Shown in pieces: positions 9,818 through 19,223 of a stretch of DNA of 64,000 bases. The stretch covers positions 84,949,914-85,013,913 of the forward strand of contig CM048839.1 in the NCBI GenBank assembly GCA_026545765.1, written 5' to 3'. This DNA comes from Plantago major (taxonomy: Eukaryota; Streptophyta; Magnoliopsida; Lamiales; Plantaginaceae). The notes below the pieces were generated by a model. The model was not told the DNA's origin, searched no databases, and saw only the letters and a program-made list of their open reading frames with translations. Numbering within the stretch: the first letter of the stretch is position 1; the number at the start of each line of letters is the position of its first letter. The translations under genes and the position numbers were made by a program.

Positions 9818-11939
9818 TCGAACTTATTTCCTTTTCGTAAAATCTTAAAGAAGGGAAGGTTCTTTTCGGCGGACCTGAGATAAAACGGCTCAACGCCATT
9901 ACCTTTCCTAGAAGCTTCTGAACTTCATTGACGTTCTTGGGCTGTGGCAGATCTACAATTGCCTTTATTTTCTCTGGGTTAGCACTGATGCCTCTTTCTG
10001 TGACCATGTAGCCGAGGAATTTTCCCCCTTTGACCCCGAAAGTGCACTTTTCAGGGTTCAGCTTCATTCCATATTTCCCGAGAATAGAAAAGCAATTGTT
10101 GAGGTGTTCGATGTGCTCCTCTTCAGTCTTGCTTTTCACAAGCATGTCATCCATATAGACTTCCATGGTTTTTCCCAATTCTTCCCTGAACATCTTGTTT
10201 ACCAGCCGTTGGTAGGTAGCTCCTGCATTCTTGAGGCCAAAGGGCATGACCTTGAAGCAATAGACTCCTCCGGCCGCAAAGAATGCCGTTTTCTTGATGT
10301 CTTCTTGAGCCATCCTAATTTGGTAGAAGCCTTGGTATGCATCCATGAAGCTTAGAAGTGCACATCCTGCAGTGGAATCAACCAGCTGATCTATACGTGG
10401 CAATGGATAAGGATCCTTCGGACAAAACTTGTTGAGTCTAGTGAATTCATTGCACATTCTCCACTTTCCTGGTGCTTTTTCGATGAGGACCATGTTGTAG
10501 ACCCAGTCGGAGTATCTGACTTCTTCGATATGACCTGCTTTCATTAACTTGTCAACCTCCCTTGCTATGATAGCATCCTCAACTGGTCCGAAGTCTTTCC
10601 TCTTTTGCCGGATGTGCTTGACCGTAGGATCCATGTTCAGGCGGTGAACCGCAATCCTTGGGTCTATCCCCTTGAGATCATCTGTGCTCCAAGCAAAGAT
10701 GTCGCGATTGTCACGAAGGCAAGTGATGAGCTTCAGCTCTATTTTCGTACTCATCTCCGTTCCAATCCGAGTTGTTCTCTCCGGATTTTCTTCGACCAGT
10801 TGGACCTCTTTCAAGGCTTCATGGGATTCTATTCTAGCTGTCTTGGGGAACTTTTCTCTGAACGACCCAATACCGATCTCTTCCTTTGGTGGTGTTAGAG
10901 TAATGGGAGAATGGCTAAGAGGGCCCTTAGCGACCGAAAGGACAGCATCTGTGGCCCCTCTGGTTGACATGATGTAGCATTCCCAGGCTTCTCTAATGTT
11001 GCCCATTTCTTCCCCTACGCCGTTCGGGGTTGGAAACTTCACCCTGTTGTGTAGGGGAGAAGCGATTACTCTGAATTGGTTAAGTCCCGGGCGGCCCAAG
11101 ATCGCGTTATAGTCGAAGGTGCTATCTACTACCACAAAGAGGATAGTCTGGGTCACTCTTGTCGGAAAAGTGCCCATGGAGACTTGCAGTGGTATACTTC
11201 CAATGGGATGTACTACAGACCCTCCAAAACCTATTAATGAGGTATATACTCGTCCATATTGTATTTGCCCCAGATGCATTTGCTCAACAGTCCTTTTGGA
11301 TAGGACATTGGAGGAGCTTCCTATGTCGATTAGTACCTTGTTGACTTTGTAAGTGGCAATCACTAGAGAAACAACCAAAGGGACATCGGGGTCCTTGAGA
11401 TCTCCTCCGCCAGACGTTGGTGGGGGGATCTCGCTATCGTCAAAGGTGATTGCATTCGTGCCTTTTAAGGCTGGTGGGCCGTAAGCCCTGTCGTTGTTTC
11501 TTAAGTGTTGCGCGGTCCTTTCCCTTGCATTTCTGCTATCTCCCCCTGTTGGTCCTCTTGCAATGGCGTTGATGACTCCGCTGTACGGGAGGTTCTCCAT
11601 TCCTGTCTCTTCGTGGTACCCTTGATATCTTTGGGCCTGCCGAGGTGGCATTTCTACCGGAGGTGGTGGTAAAGATCCTGTCGGAGGTTCAGAACCACGC
11701 TCCTCTCTTCTTTGCTCATTCCTTCTATGCTTGGAGGGTTCTTCCTCGCCTGTTGGTTCTTTCAACTTCCCGCTTCTCACTAGTCTTTCAATTTCTGTCT
11801 TTAATTGGATGCAATCCTCAGTCGGATGACCTTTCTGCTTGTGGAACCTACAGTACTCTTTAGAGAATTTACTCTTCTTGCTGCTCTTGACAGGTTTAGG
11901 CCATTGTATATCTAAGTCCTTCTCAACAATGGAAGCCAA
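9780..11939 (-). CDS. G1 protease and reverse transcriptase
   Basis: A frame of 719 codons. The N-terminal part has a Cys/His-containing segment (YCRFHKQKGHPTEDC). The aspartic protease follows with VLIDIGSSSNVLS, and then reverse transcriptase with WRMCNEFTRLNKFCPKD, LLSFMDAYQGFYQI, MPFGLKNAGATYQRL and the catalytic VYMDDMLVKS. The C-terminal connection domain has GKFLGYMV. Sequence and order are typical of Ty3/gypsy pol. Confidence 0.92.
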   Translation of the reverse strand: MASIVEKDLDIQWPKPVKSSKKSKFSKEYCRFHKQKGHPTEDCIQLKTEIERLVRSGKLKEPTGEEEPSKHRRNEQRREERGSEPPTGSLPPPPVEMPPRQAQRYQGYHEETGMENLPYSGVINAIARGPTGGDSRNARERTAQHLRNNDRAYGPPALKGTNAITFDDSEIPPPTSGGGDLKDPDVPLVVSLVIATYKVNKVLIDIGSSSNVLSKRTVEQMHLGQIQYGRVYTSLIGFGGSVVHPIGSIPLQVSMGTFPTRVTQTILFVVVDSTFDYNAILGRPGLNQFRVIASPLHNRVKFPTPNGVGEEMGNIREAWECYIMSTRGATDAVLSVAKGPLSHSPITLTPPKEEIGIGSFREKFPKTARIESHEALKEVQLVEENPERTTRIGTEMSTKIELKLITCLRDNRDIFAWSTDDLKGIDPRIAVHRLNMDPTVKHIRQKRKDFGPVEDAIIAREVDKLMKAGHIEEVRYSDWVYNMVLIEKAPGKWRMCNEFTRLNKFCPKDPYPLPRIDQLVDSTAGCALLSFMDAYQGFYQIRMAQEDIKKTAFFAAGGVYCFKVMPFGLKNAGATYQRLVNKMFREELGKTMEVYMDDMLVKSKTEEEHIEHLNNCFSILGKYGMKLNPEKCTFGVKGGKFLGYMVTERGISANPEKIKAIVDLPQPKNVNEVQKLLGKVMALSRFISGPPKRTFPSLRFYEKEISSSGQRNAKKPWRT

Positions 11940-13102
11940 GATGTCGGATCTTGGTCTGTTGAGGCGCGTATACTCAGTATCTCCGGTGGAGTTCTTTCTC
12001 TGTGGAATTCTTTTCTGTCTCTGAGATCTCTTTTTTGCTCGAACTTCCCTTGACGAGGAGGGAGTTCCTGTCGTACTTGTTCTTTTCCCTTCTTGATCCC
12101 TGCTCTTATCGGGACATTCCTTCGGTAATCTTCTCCATACAGGACTCCTTCACAGATTTCTTCCAAGTACTTTTCAGTGGTGATCTCCTCATTGGAAAGC
12201 TTCCTTCTAAGCTCATCATTATAAGTGTTGGCATATAGGTGTCGGACCCGCTCTTTGATGCTATGAGGCTCTACCTGTCGTACTTCAGCGTTGAAGCGAT
12301 CAAGGAAGGTTCTGAGGTCCTCATGCTCTTTCTGGATTATGCCTGCCAGGTGCTCAACTGACCTCTTCCTTCTTTTTGCTTTCTCAAACCTTTTCAAGAA
12401 AAGGGAGGCAACGTCCGCATAGGATTTGATGGAACCATTAGGTAGTGAGGTCCACCAATCCATTGCTTCTCCAAAGAGTGTGGTGGAAAAGTTGAGAGCT
12501 TTCATATTGTCGTTGAGTCCATTGCTTTCCATCTTAGTTTCGTATCTAGTAAGATGCCCTACAGGGCAAGTATCTCCATAGTAATGCTCAAGGTTTGGGA
12601 TAACACAGTCGGGGCGTTTTCTTTCTTTTCTGATCTCATCGCACAGAGGGTTGGGAGTTTTAACTACCACCTTCTCATGTGCTTTGACCATCCTGCTCAA
12701 GGTGGCAATTTGTGTTTCCAAGGCCTTCTGTTGGAGGTAGATCTGCTCAGCTGTCAGTCTTTCACCAGTTCTGGGGTTGATAGCTACATCTGGAGGAAGA
12801 TCACCGATAGGAACGATCGGGGTGCTTTCCGCCATTTGATCTCTTGGCGCTTGTTGTTGAGCTCCTTGCCGACTGGCTCCTATTTCGTCTACTTGCGGCA
12901 CTTCTGGACTTCTCCCTCGTTGTTCATGAGAAGCAGCGGCTCTTCTATTGAGAAGGTGTCTCAGATCTTCTGGTTGAGCTTGCTCCCCCAACCTTTGTTG
13001 GATCGGACGGTGCTCATTTCTTGATTGAGCGGGTTCAGCTTGCCCTAGATTGGCATAGGCGGGGTGGGCTGAGGAGGCTGGAGGTTGTTTGATCCGAAGC
13101 AC
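11912..13102 (-). CDS. G1 gag
   Basis: A frame of 396 codons with the retrotransposon gag core: FSTTLFGEAMDWWTSLP, YADVASLFLKRFEKAKR and EDLRTFLDRFNAEVRQVE. The N-terminal third is Gln/Ala/Pro-rich. Gag probably begins upstream, near 13457, where the minus strand has an ATG and a basic segment (MARTRRPARTN). It would form the virus-like particle. Confidence 0.88.
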   Translation of the reverse strand: MLRIKQPPASSAHPAYANLGQAEPAQSRNEHRPIQQRLGEQAQPEDLRHLLNRRAAASHEQRGRSPEVPQVDEIGASRQGAQQQAPRDQMAESTPIVPIGDLPPDVAINPRTGERLTAEQIYLQQKALETQIATLSRMVKAHEKVVVKTPNPLCDEIRKERKRPDCVIPNLEHYYGDTCPVGHLTRYETKMESNGLNDNMKALNFSTTLFGEAMDWWTSLPNGSIKSYADVASLFLKRFEKAKRRKRSVEHLAGIIQKEHEDLRTFLDRFNAEVRQVEPHSIKERVRHLYANTYNDELRRKLSNEEITTEKYLEEICEGVLYGEDYRRNVPIRAGIKKGKEQVRQELPPRQGKFEQKRDLRDRKEFHRERTPPEILSIRASTDQDPTSWLPLLRRT

Positions 13103-13488
13103 CCTTGAATAGTGGTGAGTAAGAGGCCAAACTGATTCTCATTCATCCCGAACTCACTAGGACGGATGATCTGTCCATTTGGGAGGGTAAAGTTTCTACC
13201 TGGGGGAGGACCATGTGTTCCTGACGGAGGAACCTGTCCTTCGTCCCCAAGTGTCTGGACCCTTACTGGTGGATTAATGGCTCTTCCCTCGCCAGAAGAA
13301 AGACTAGCGGTATGGCCATCACTTGGATCATCTACTACTTCTCTTGTTGAGACACTTCTACTCCCCCTCTTCTAGTGGGAGGTCTCTCCCTTTGTCTTGG
13401 AGCAGACGTACCAATGTCAGTGGCGTTGGTTCTTGCGGGCCTTCTTGTTCTTGCCATTACTGAAGAGAACGGGACTTTTTGTAAAGAA

Positions 13489-13506
13489 TCCCACAGACGG
13501 CGCCAA
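13489..13506 (-). other. Primer binding site of G1
   Basis: The minus strand reads TTGGCGCCGTCTGTGGGA just inside the 5' LTR, the kind of tRNA-complementary site seen in plant Tat/Ogre elements. The same site recurs in G2 near 15159-15176. Confidence 0.75.
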
Positions 13507-13508
13507 AA

Positions 13509-14457
13509 TGTTGAGGGTGTAACTCCCCAACTACTTAGATTTATTTAACTCTTCTAATGGGTACCAAGATGAGGGGCTCCTTGCTAGATGATTGGCCAAG
13601 GCGTAAGAACCAGTGACCAACTACTCCGGTAAGGACATGTACACTTGAGTGGGGGGGGGGGGGTTAGTGCCCGGTTTGCTAAGTGTCAAACCGGGATGAG
13701 ACTTTACTTGAGAGTGACTGAGGATCAACTCTGTATAATGCTCGTGATGTGACTAGCGGGATGACTTGTTCGAAGTGACTTACTTGTTGGGATGTGTGCC
13801 TTATTTATAGGCTATCATCAAAATAGAAGGGCTTGCGAGGATTGCGCCATGTGTACGGCTAGGATTGAGCCACCAATGCTAAGATGAGGCCCATAGCCCA
13901 ATAATGAAGCTTTAGCCCATGCCATCTTGGACTTTAGGGGTAGTTTGGTCATTATTGGGAGAGTTCTTGAGGATGTGACAGAGTCTGCCGAGGTCCCAGG
14001 TTCGGAGAGGTCGGTCCGAATGTCTGATCCGGACAGTACCTGGTTGTTAGCTGAGGAAGTTCTCCTGTCTGTCCAACTCTTCCGATTCGGAGCTCCTGGG
14101 TTCGGACATCTCACTCTTTGGTACCCACTTGCTTGGTAGCCTTATGAGATGGTCATACTGGATCCGAGATGGCATCCGTATCGGAGTCCTTGGGTCGGAG
14201 GGGGTGCTGACTTAGCACTATGCTCCTTTCCTAGGGAGGCTCGGACCAAGGTGGGTCGGACCTATGGTTCCGAGTCGGGCCTTGTAGGTCCAAATCCTTT
14301 GTCCCTTTCTTTTAGGGTGGGTCGGACCATAGATGGTCTGCCCGGATCGGGCCATTGGCTCGGACCTAAGTGCCTCGGATCCATTGGATGACTTGGGATG
14401 CCTTAGGATTCGCTCCTAGGTCCTTTATGACGGATTGGACATATTTCCGTATCAATA
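13509..14457 (-). repeat. 5' LTR of G1
   Basis: About 949 bp, nearly identical to 1-882. Its inner edge on the plus strand is TGTTGAGGGTG (13509). A minus-strand TATAAATA lies at about 13801-13808. A solo LTR of the same family is at 44106-45053. Confidence 0.93.
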
Positions 14458-14835
14458 GTGAGAATCTGCTCCGAGAGAGCAGTTTGGATAAACTCTGAGA
14501 GTGGTCAGGACCAACTCCGAGAGAGCGGTGTGAACCAGCTCTGAGAGAGCGGTGTGAACCAGCTCCGAGAGTGGTCTAGAGTAGCTCCGAGAGAGCGTTG
14601 AAGAACCTGCTCCAAGAGAGCGGCGTGAACCAGCTCCGAGGGAGCAGCGTGAACCAGCTCCGAGTGAGCGGGGAGAACCAGCTCCGAGTGAGCGGTGAGA
14701 ACCAGCTCCGAGTGAGCGGTGAGAACCAGCTCCGAGAGTGGTCTGGATAGCTCTGAGAGAGCGGCGTGAACCAGCTCCGAGAGAGCGGTGTGAACCAGCT
14801 CCGAGGGAGGTCTAGACTAGCTCCGAGAGTGGTGT
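14458..14835. repeat. 24-bp tandem repeat array in G2
   Basis: About 15 units close to GAACCAGCTCCGAGAGAGCG plus GTGT, period about 24 bp with small length variants. As 24 is a multiple of three, a unit could be read as an 8-residue repeat. It lies downstream of the gag start of G2 and abuts the outer end of the G1 5' LTR. Confidence 0.85.
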
Positions 14836-15158
14836 GAAGTTCTTTCCTTGTGGGGGACCATGTGTTCCTGACGGAGGAACATGTCCTGCCATGCCTTGGA
14901 TCGTAGCTCTGAGTACTTGGAGTCTTGTCGGTAGGTCAGAAACTCTTTCATCCTCCGAGGAGCGACACTGGCGGTGTGGCCTTTGGTCGAACACTCCTCT
15001 TGGATCACTGAGGAGCTCCTAGCCGCTCGCGTTCTCCTAGTAGGAGGCCTACTTCAGAGCTTTGGGGCTGGAGCCCTTATCGCTGTAGTTGCAGTCCTAG
15101 CTGACTTCCTTTGACTTGCCATCACTTTGGAGAGCGTAAGAGACATTTTGTAAAGATT
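14836..15158 (-). other. G2 gag N-terminal region
   Basis: Similar in place and sequence to the start of G1 gag. The minus strand near 15121 begins MASQRKSARTATTAIRA, and a shared segment (GGACCATGTGTTCCTGACGG) occurs at about 14857 and 13208. It is a fossil fragment. Confidence 0.6.
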
Positions 15159-15178
15159 TCCCACAGACGGCGCCAAAA

Positions 15179-16028
15179 TGTTGAGGGGTGAAACCTCGAA
15201 CACTAACTGACTAAACTATTACAAGTAACCCAGTCTGTAGCCCGCCACCTACTTGAAGTCCGAAGGAGTACTTGTCCGAGCTAGAGCACCTGAAACGACT
15301 AAGTGGGGGTGGGGGGGGGGGGTTAGAACTGGATGCCCGGATTGCCTATGTCAATCCGGTAAGAGACTTTAATCAAGAGAGAGTTGGAAGCTCTCAATGT
15401 AATAGTTATGAGGAAGGTTATTATGCTCAAGAATACTTACCTTGAGGTCTTGGACCTTGTACTATATTTATAGTTATCATGTACTTATGAAGATGTTCAT
15501 AAGATGATGCCAAGTGTATGATTCAGATTTGGACACCAATGCTACCTTTTGCCCATGGCCCATTAGTGAACAGTAGTCCAATACCGATAAATGGGCCTGG
15601 GAGGGTAGTTTGGACCTTTTCCCTCTGAGAGTACTGTTCCGCCTATTGGGTCCGTGTTAGTCCCTCGGACAGATCTGTCTGCTTGGTTGATCTGCCCTTG
15701 GGTAACTCTGGATGTCCGAGCCAAGAGTCTCACGGAAGTATCTCAAGGTTACATTATATACGTTTGGTCTTAATGTAATGGTGGCGTCCGAGATTCTCTC
15801 GTACGGTCCGTTAGGCATCTCTGTACTGACATGGTCAGGTCTGGAAGTTCTTTCCTTAGCCAGCTCGGACTAGCTGTGGAGATATAGTGACTTCAGCGTA
15901 CTGGTCAATTCACTTTGGTCGGACCATGTGAGGTCGGACCAGTACTGAGTTGGCTAATTAAGCCGTGATGCGCTTTAGGACACGCTCTATGGCGCCCTTA
16001 ACGGATTGGACACATTTCCGTATCAACA
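15179..16028 (-). repeat. 5' LTR of G2
   Basis: About 850 bp, bounded by TGTTGAGGGG on the plus strand at the inner end and TATCAACA at the outer end. It matches the G1 LTR at both edges (including GGATTGGACA and TTTCCGTATCAA) but diverges inside. A run of about 12 G lies near 15311-15322. Confidence 0.85.
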
Positions 16029-16121
16029 GTAAGTACTCAGCAAGATGGTTCCCATGCAATCTATAGTATCGGTGAAAAGACGAAGATTGTTGACAAAGGA
16101 AAGGCAGTTGCGACTAAACCT

Positions 16122-16748
16122 TTGTGGGAAAAACAAGTCAAAAACAAAACTGTTGGGCACGTTTCTGAAAAGAAACACAACACTGAAAAGTGTAAACATC
16201 CACAGTGCTATGTCTCTCAAAAGGGTAGAATTGCAGGAGCTGGCAAATTCTCCCATATCACTTTTTCTGGAAAGAAATTGGACCAACCAGAGACTAGCAA
16301 AGCTGCTGAGAAAAGATCTCAGATAGCTTCAAGTGCTCGAAACGGTATTGGCTACAAAGGCATCAGAAAACAACTTGCTCATGAGTACAAGCAGGAGCAA
16401 GAACGATGGCTGAAAGCTAGAATTGCTCAAAGCAATTATCAGAAGTGGAAGTTGAATCAAGCCACTGAAAATCTGAATGGCAGGGCTAGAAGAAATCTGG
16501 CAAGGAAAGCTAAGTTCGCTGAAAAGCAAACTCAGAAACCTGACAGGTATCTGAAAGCACCATATGGAGCACCTAGGAACACACCAAGGAAGAAAATAAT
16601 TCTTACTAATGATAACATTCATTCAAATAGTATTCCTCCTTATGTTCCTGTCAGACAAAAGAATATTTCAAAGAAATTCATTCAAAAATGGATTCCTACT
16701 GGAAGATCTTTTAATCCTGGCGGTTCCATCAAAGATATGAGAACCTAA
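16122..16748 (+). CDS. SIRE A gag-pol linker block
   Basis: A basic Lys/Gln/Arg-rich block of about 208 codons (for example RSQIASSARNGIGY, EQERWLKARIAQSNYQKW). It has a clear counterpart in copy B on the minus strand at about 31130-31750, between the gag zinc knuckle and the protease. No enzymatic motif is visible. Confidence 0.6.
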   Translation: MWEKQVKNKTVGHVSEKKHNTEKCKHPQCYVSQKGRIAGAGKFSHITFSGKKLDQPETSKAAEKRSQIASSARNGIGYKGIRKQLAHEYKQEQERWLKARIAQSNYQKWKLNQATENLNGRARRNLARKAKFAEKQTQKPDRYLKAPYGAPRNTPRKKIILTNDNIHSNSIPPYVPVRQKNISKKFIQKWIPTGRSFNPGGSIKDMRT

Positions 16749-18097
16749 TCTCCTGTTTCCTGTTATGTGCAGAATGCTTCCTGGACTAAAGCACAATGGC
16801 TATTTGATAGTGGATGCGGAAAGCACATGACAGGAGACAAAGCAAATCTGGTCGATTACAAAGCTTGCAACACAGGACGGATATCGATTTCTTTGGAGGA
16901 GAATTAAATCCCTCTCTGGGATTTGGCAACGTCAAATTGGGAACATTAACAATCACTGACGTATTACATGTTAAGGATTTGAAATATAATCTATTTAGCA
17001 TGAGCCAGTTTGCAGACAAGGGTTTTACTATAAAATTCAAAGCAAAATACTGCAAACTAATTGACAATGAGTCAAAGCAGACAGTCTTGGTTGCTCGGCG
17101 GAAAGGCAGTCTTTATGTTGTTGATTGGGCATCTGCCACAACTGAAGAATGTCTCATGGTGAGTCAATCTGGTCACAGAGAAGAGCACTGGTTATGGCAC
17201 AAAAGAATGAGTCACTTGAACTTCAAAACTCTGAACAGACTTGCAAAGAAAGAGTTAGTGGTTGGCCTTCCCAGAACATCTTTCAGAAAGGATGGTATCT
17301 GTTCTGCCTGTCAGATGGGGAGACAAGCTAAGATCTCTTTGAAGTCCAAAATCAGACACTCTAGTGTTAGACCACTGCAACTATTACACATGGATCTTTT
17401 TGAATCATCTGTAACTAGTTATGCAGGAAAGAAGTATGGTCTGGTTGTTGTAGATGACTTCTCAAGATTCACTTGGGTCTTTCTTCAAACACAAATCGAT
17501 GCCGTGGTGGAGATACCAAACTTGTCAAAAAGCTTGAAGTCATGAAAATGACAAGGTATCTGCAATCGAACAAACCATGGTAATCGAGTTTGTCAACCAA
17601 GACATAAAGGAGTTTTTGTACTGCAAAGGTATACAACACCAACTTTCCTCTCGTAAGAACACCTCAACAAAATGGTGTTGCGAAAGGAAAACAGAACCCT
17701 TAAAGAAGCTACAAGGACAATGCTAGCGACATCAAATAAGTGAAATTTATTGGGTTGAAGTCAGAAACACGACTTGCTACACTCGTAATGATGTTTGATA
17801 AACAAACACCATGACAAGACCCCCTATGAAATCTTGCTTGGTAGACCCCCTAATATCAAACATCTGAGAGTATTTGGTTGTAAATGTTTTGTTCTAAACA
17901 ATGGGAAAGATTATCTATGAACATTTCAACCAAAGGCAGATGAAGGTGTATTTCTTGGTTATTCCACGAATAGCATAGCCTACAGAATTTACAACAAAAG
18001 AACAAAGAAAATTGAAGAATCAGTTCATGTTGTATTCTATGAAGGAAGCAAGAAAACACCTCCTAATGATGAACTCTCAGAAAGGTTCAAAGAACTA
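16749..18097 (+). CDS. SIRE A protease and integrase region
   Basis: Contains the copia protease motif [14 protein letters not shown] (about 16798-16840), a pre-integrase zinc region ([19 protein letters not shown], then [12 protein letters not shown]), and the start of the integrase core ([26 protein letters not shown]). The same domains are better preserved in copy B. Fossil with several breaks. Confidence 0.8.
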
Positions 18098-19223
18098 TTG
18101 CTGAGGGATTCTGAAGAAGAATCCTCAGAAAGGAGAAACACCATTATGGAAAGTGAGGATGACTCTCACGTAGAAAAGCTTGAAGAGCCTAGTAACAACC
18201 AGATGACTCGCAGACATGATGAGGAATTTCCTATGAGTTTTCCAGAAATGGAACAGGTTACTGAGAACCTTCTTCATGAAGAGGTATCTGAAAAAGAGAC
18301 TGCTGAAATGAAAGTTCCAGATATCTCTAACACTGAAAAAGTGTCAGATATCGATGACATTTCCCATGTGTCAGATATCTCAGATACTGAAAAAGTATCA
18401 AATCAAAATCCTAGTGATTCACATTCAAATCATTTGGATATTGATCCTACTAGCACTAAACCTATGATGAGATGGATCAAGAATCATCCTGCAAAAGATG
18501 TAATTGGACCAATTAATCAAGGTGTTAGGACTAGGAGAGCAATAGCTGAAAATGCTAATTCTCTATTTGGATGTTTCATCTCAAATATTGAACCTAAAAA
18601 TATAGAAGAAGCATTAGGAGACCAAGACTGGATCTCTGCAATGCAAGAAGAGTTGGATCAATTTGAGAGAAACAAAGTCTGGAAACTAGTTCCATTTGTA
18701 GAAGGAATACCTGTGATTGGAACTAAGTGGGTTTTCAGAAACAAGATGAATGAATCTGGTGAAATAACCAGAAACAAAGCAAGATTGGTTGCCAAGGGAT
18801 TTACCCAGACTGCAGGCTTAGATTTTGATGAGTCATATGCACCAGTTGCCAGATTGGATGCAATAAGACTCTTTCTAGCCTTTGCAGCTCATAAAGATTT
18901 TAAAGTTTATCAGATGGATGTCAAAAGTGCATTCTTGAACGGTGAACTTGCAGAAGAAGTTTATGTTGAGCAACCACCTGGCTTTGAAGTTTCCTCAGAA
19001 AGTAGAATGGTCTATAAACCATGTAAAGCTCAGATGGATCAAACAGCTCTAAGAGCATGGTATGACACTTTGGCCAAATACCTTCTGGAAAGTGGTTTCA
19101 AGAAAGGTGAAGTTGATAAAACTTTATTTACCTTAAATCATGACGGGAAACTACTCTTAGTTCAAGTATATGTTGATGACATCATATTTGGATCTAAGGA
19201 CAAGCAACTTTGTAATGACTTTG
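18098..19223 (+). CDS. SIRE A reverse transcriptase, first part
   Basis: A hydrophilic Ser/Glu/Asp-rich linker with repeated ISDTEKVSD-like words leads into copia reverse transcriptase: [50 protein letters not shown] and [15 protein letters not shown]. Element B interrupts the domain at 19223; the rest of the domain resumes at 35453. Confidence 0.9.

Larger units (their letters stand above)
1..14457 (-). mobile_element. Ty3/gypsy retrotransposon, Tat lineage (G1)
   Basis: On the minus strand the order is 5' LTR (13509-14457), primer binding site, gag, protease-reverse transcriptase, RNase H, a second RNase H, integrase, a long 3' region with an opposite-strand gene, polypurine tract, and 3' LTR (1-882, running off the window). 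Two RNase H domains and an antisense gene downstream of pol are hallmarks of the plant Tat group (Grande, Retand and relatives). All expected parts are present and the element looks nearly whole, with roughly five breaks. The two LTRs differ at only about a dozen sites by eye, which suggests an insertion within about the last million years. It sits inside a related element, G2. Confidence 0.92.
14458..16028 (-). mobile_element. Ty3/gypsy Tat element G2, 5' end only
   Basis: A relative of G1 of a different subfamily. On the minus strand it has an LTR (15179-16028), a primer binding site, the start of gag and then a tandem array, where G1 has inserted. The rest should lie left of the window, beyond G1. 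The 5 bp after its LTR (GTAAG) continue directly into SIRE copy A. The part seen is a broken remnant. Confidence 0.82.

Noticed and set aside
14458-14835. CRISPR-like array
   Set aside because: The units are directly adjacent with no unique spacers, and this is plant DNA; it is a plain tandem repeat.
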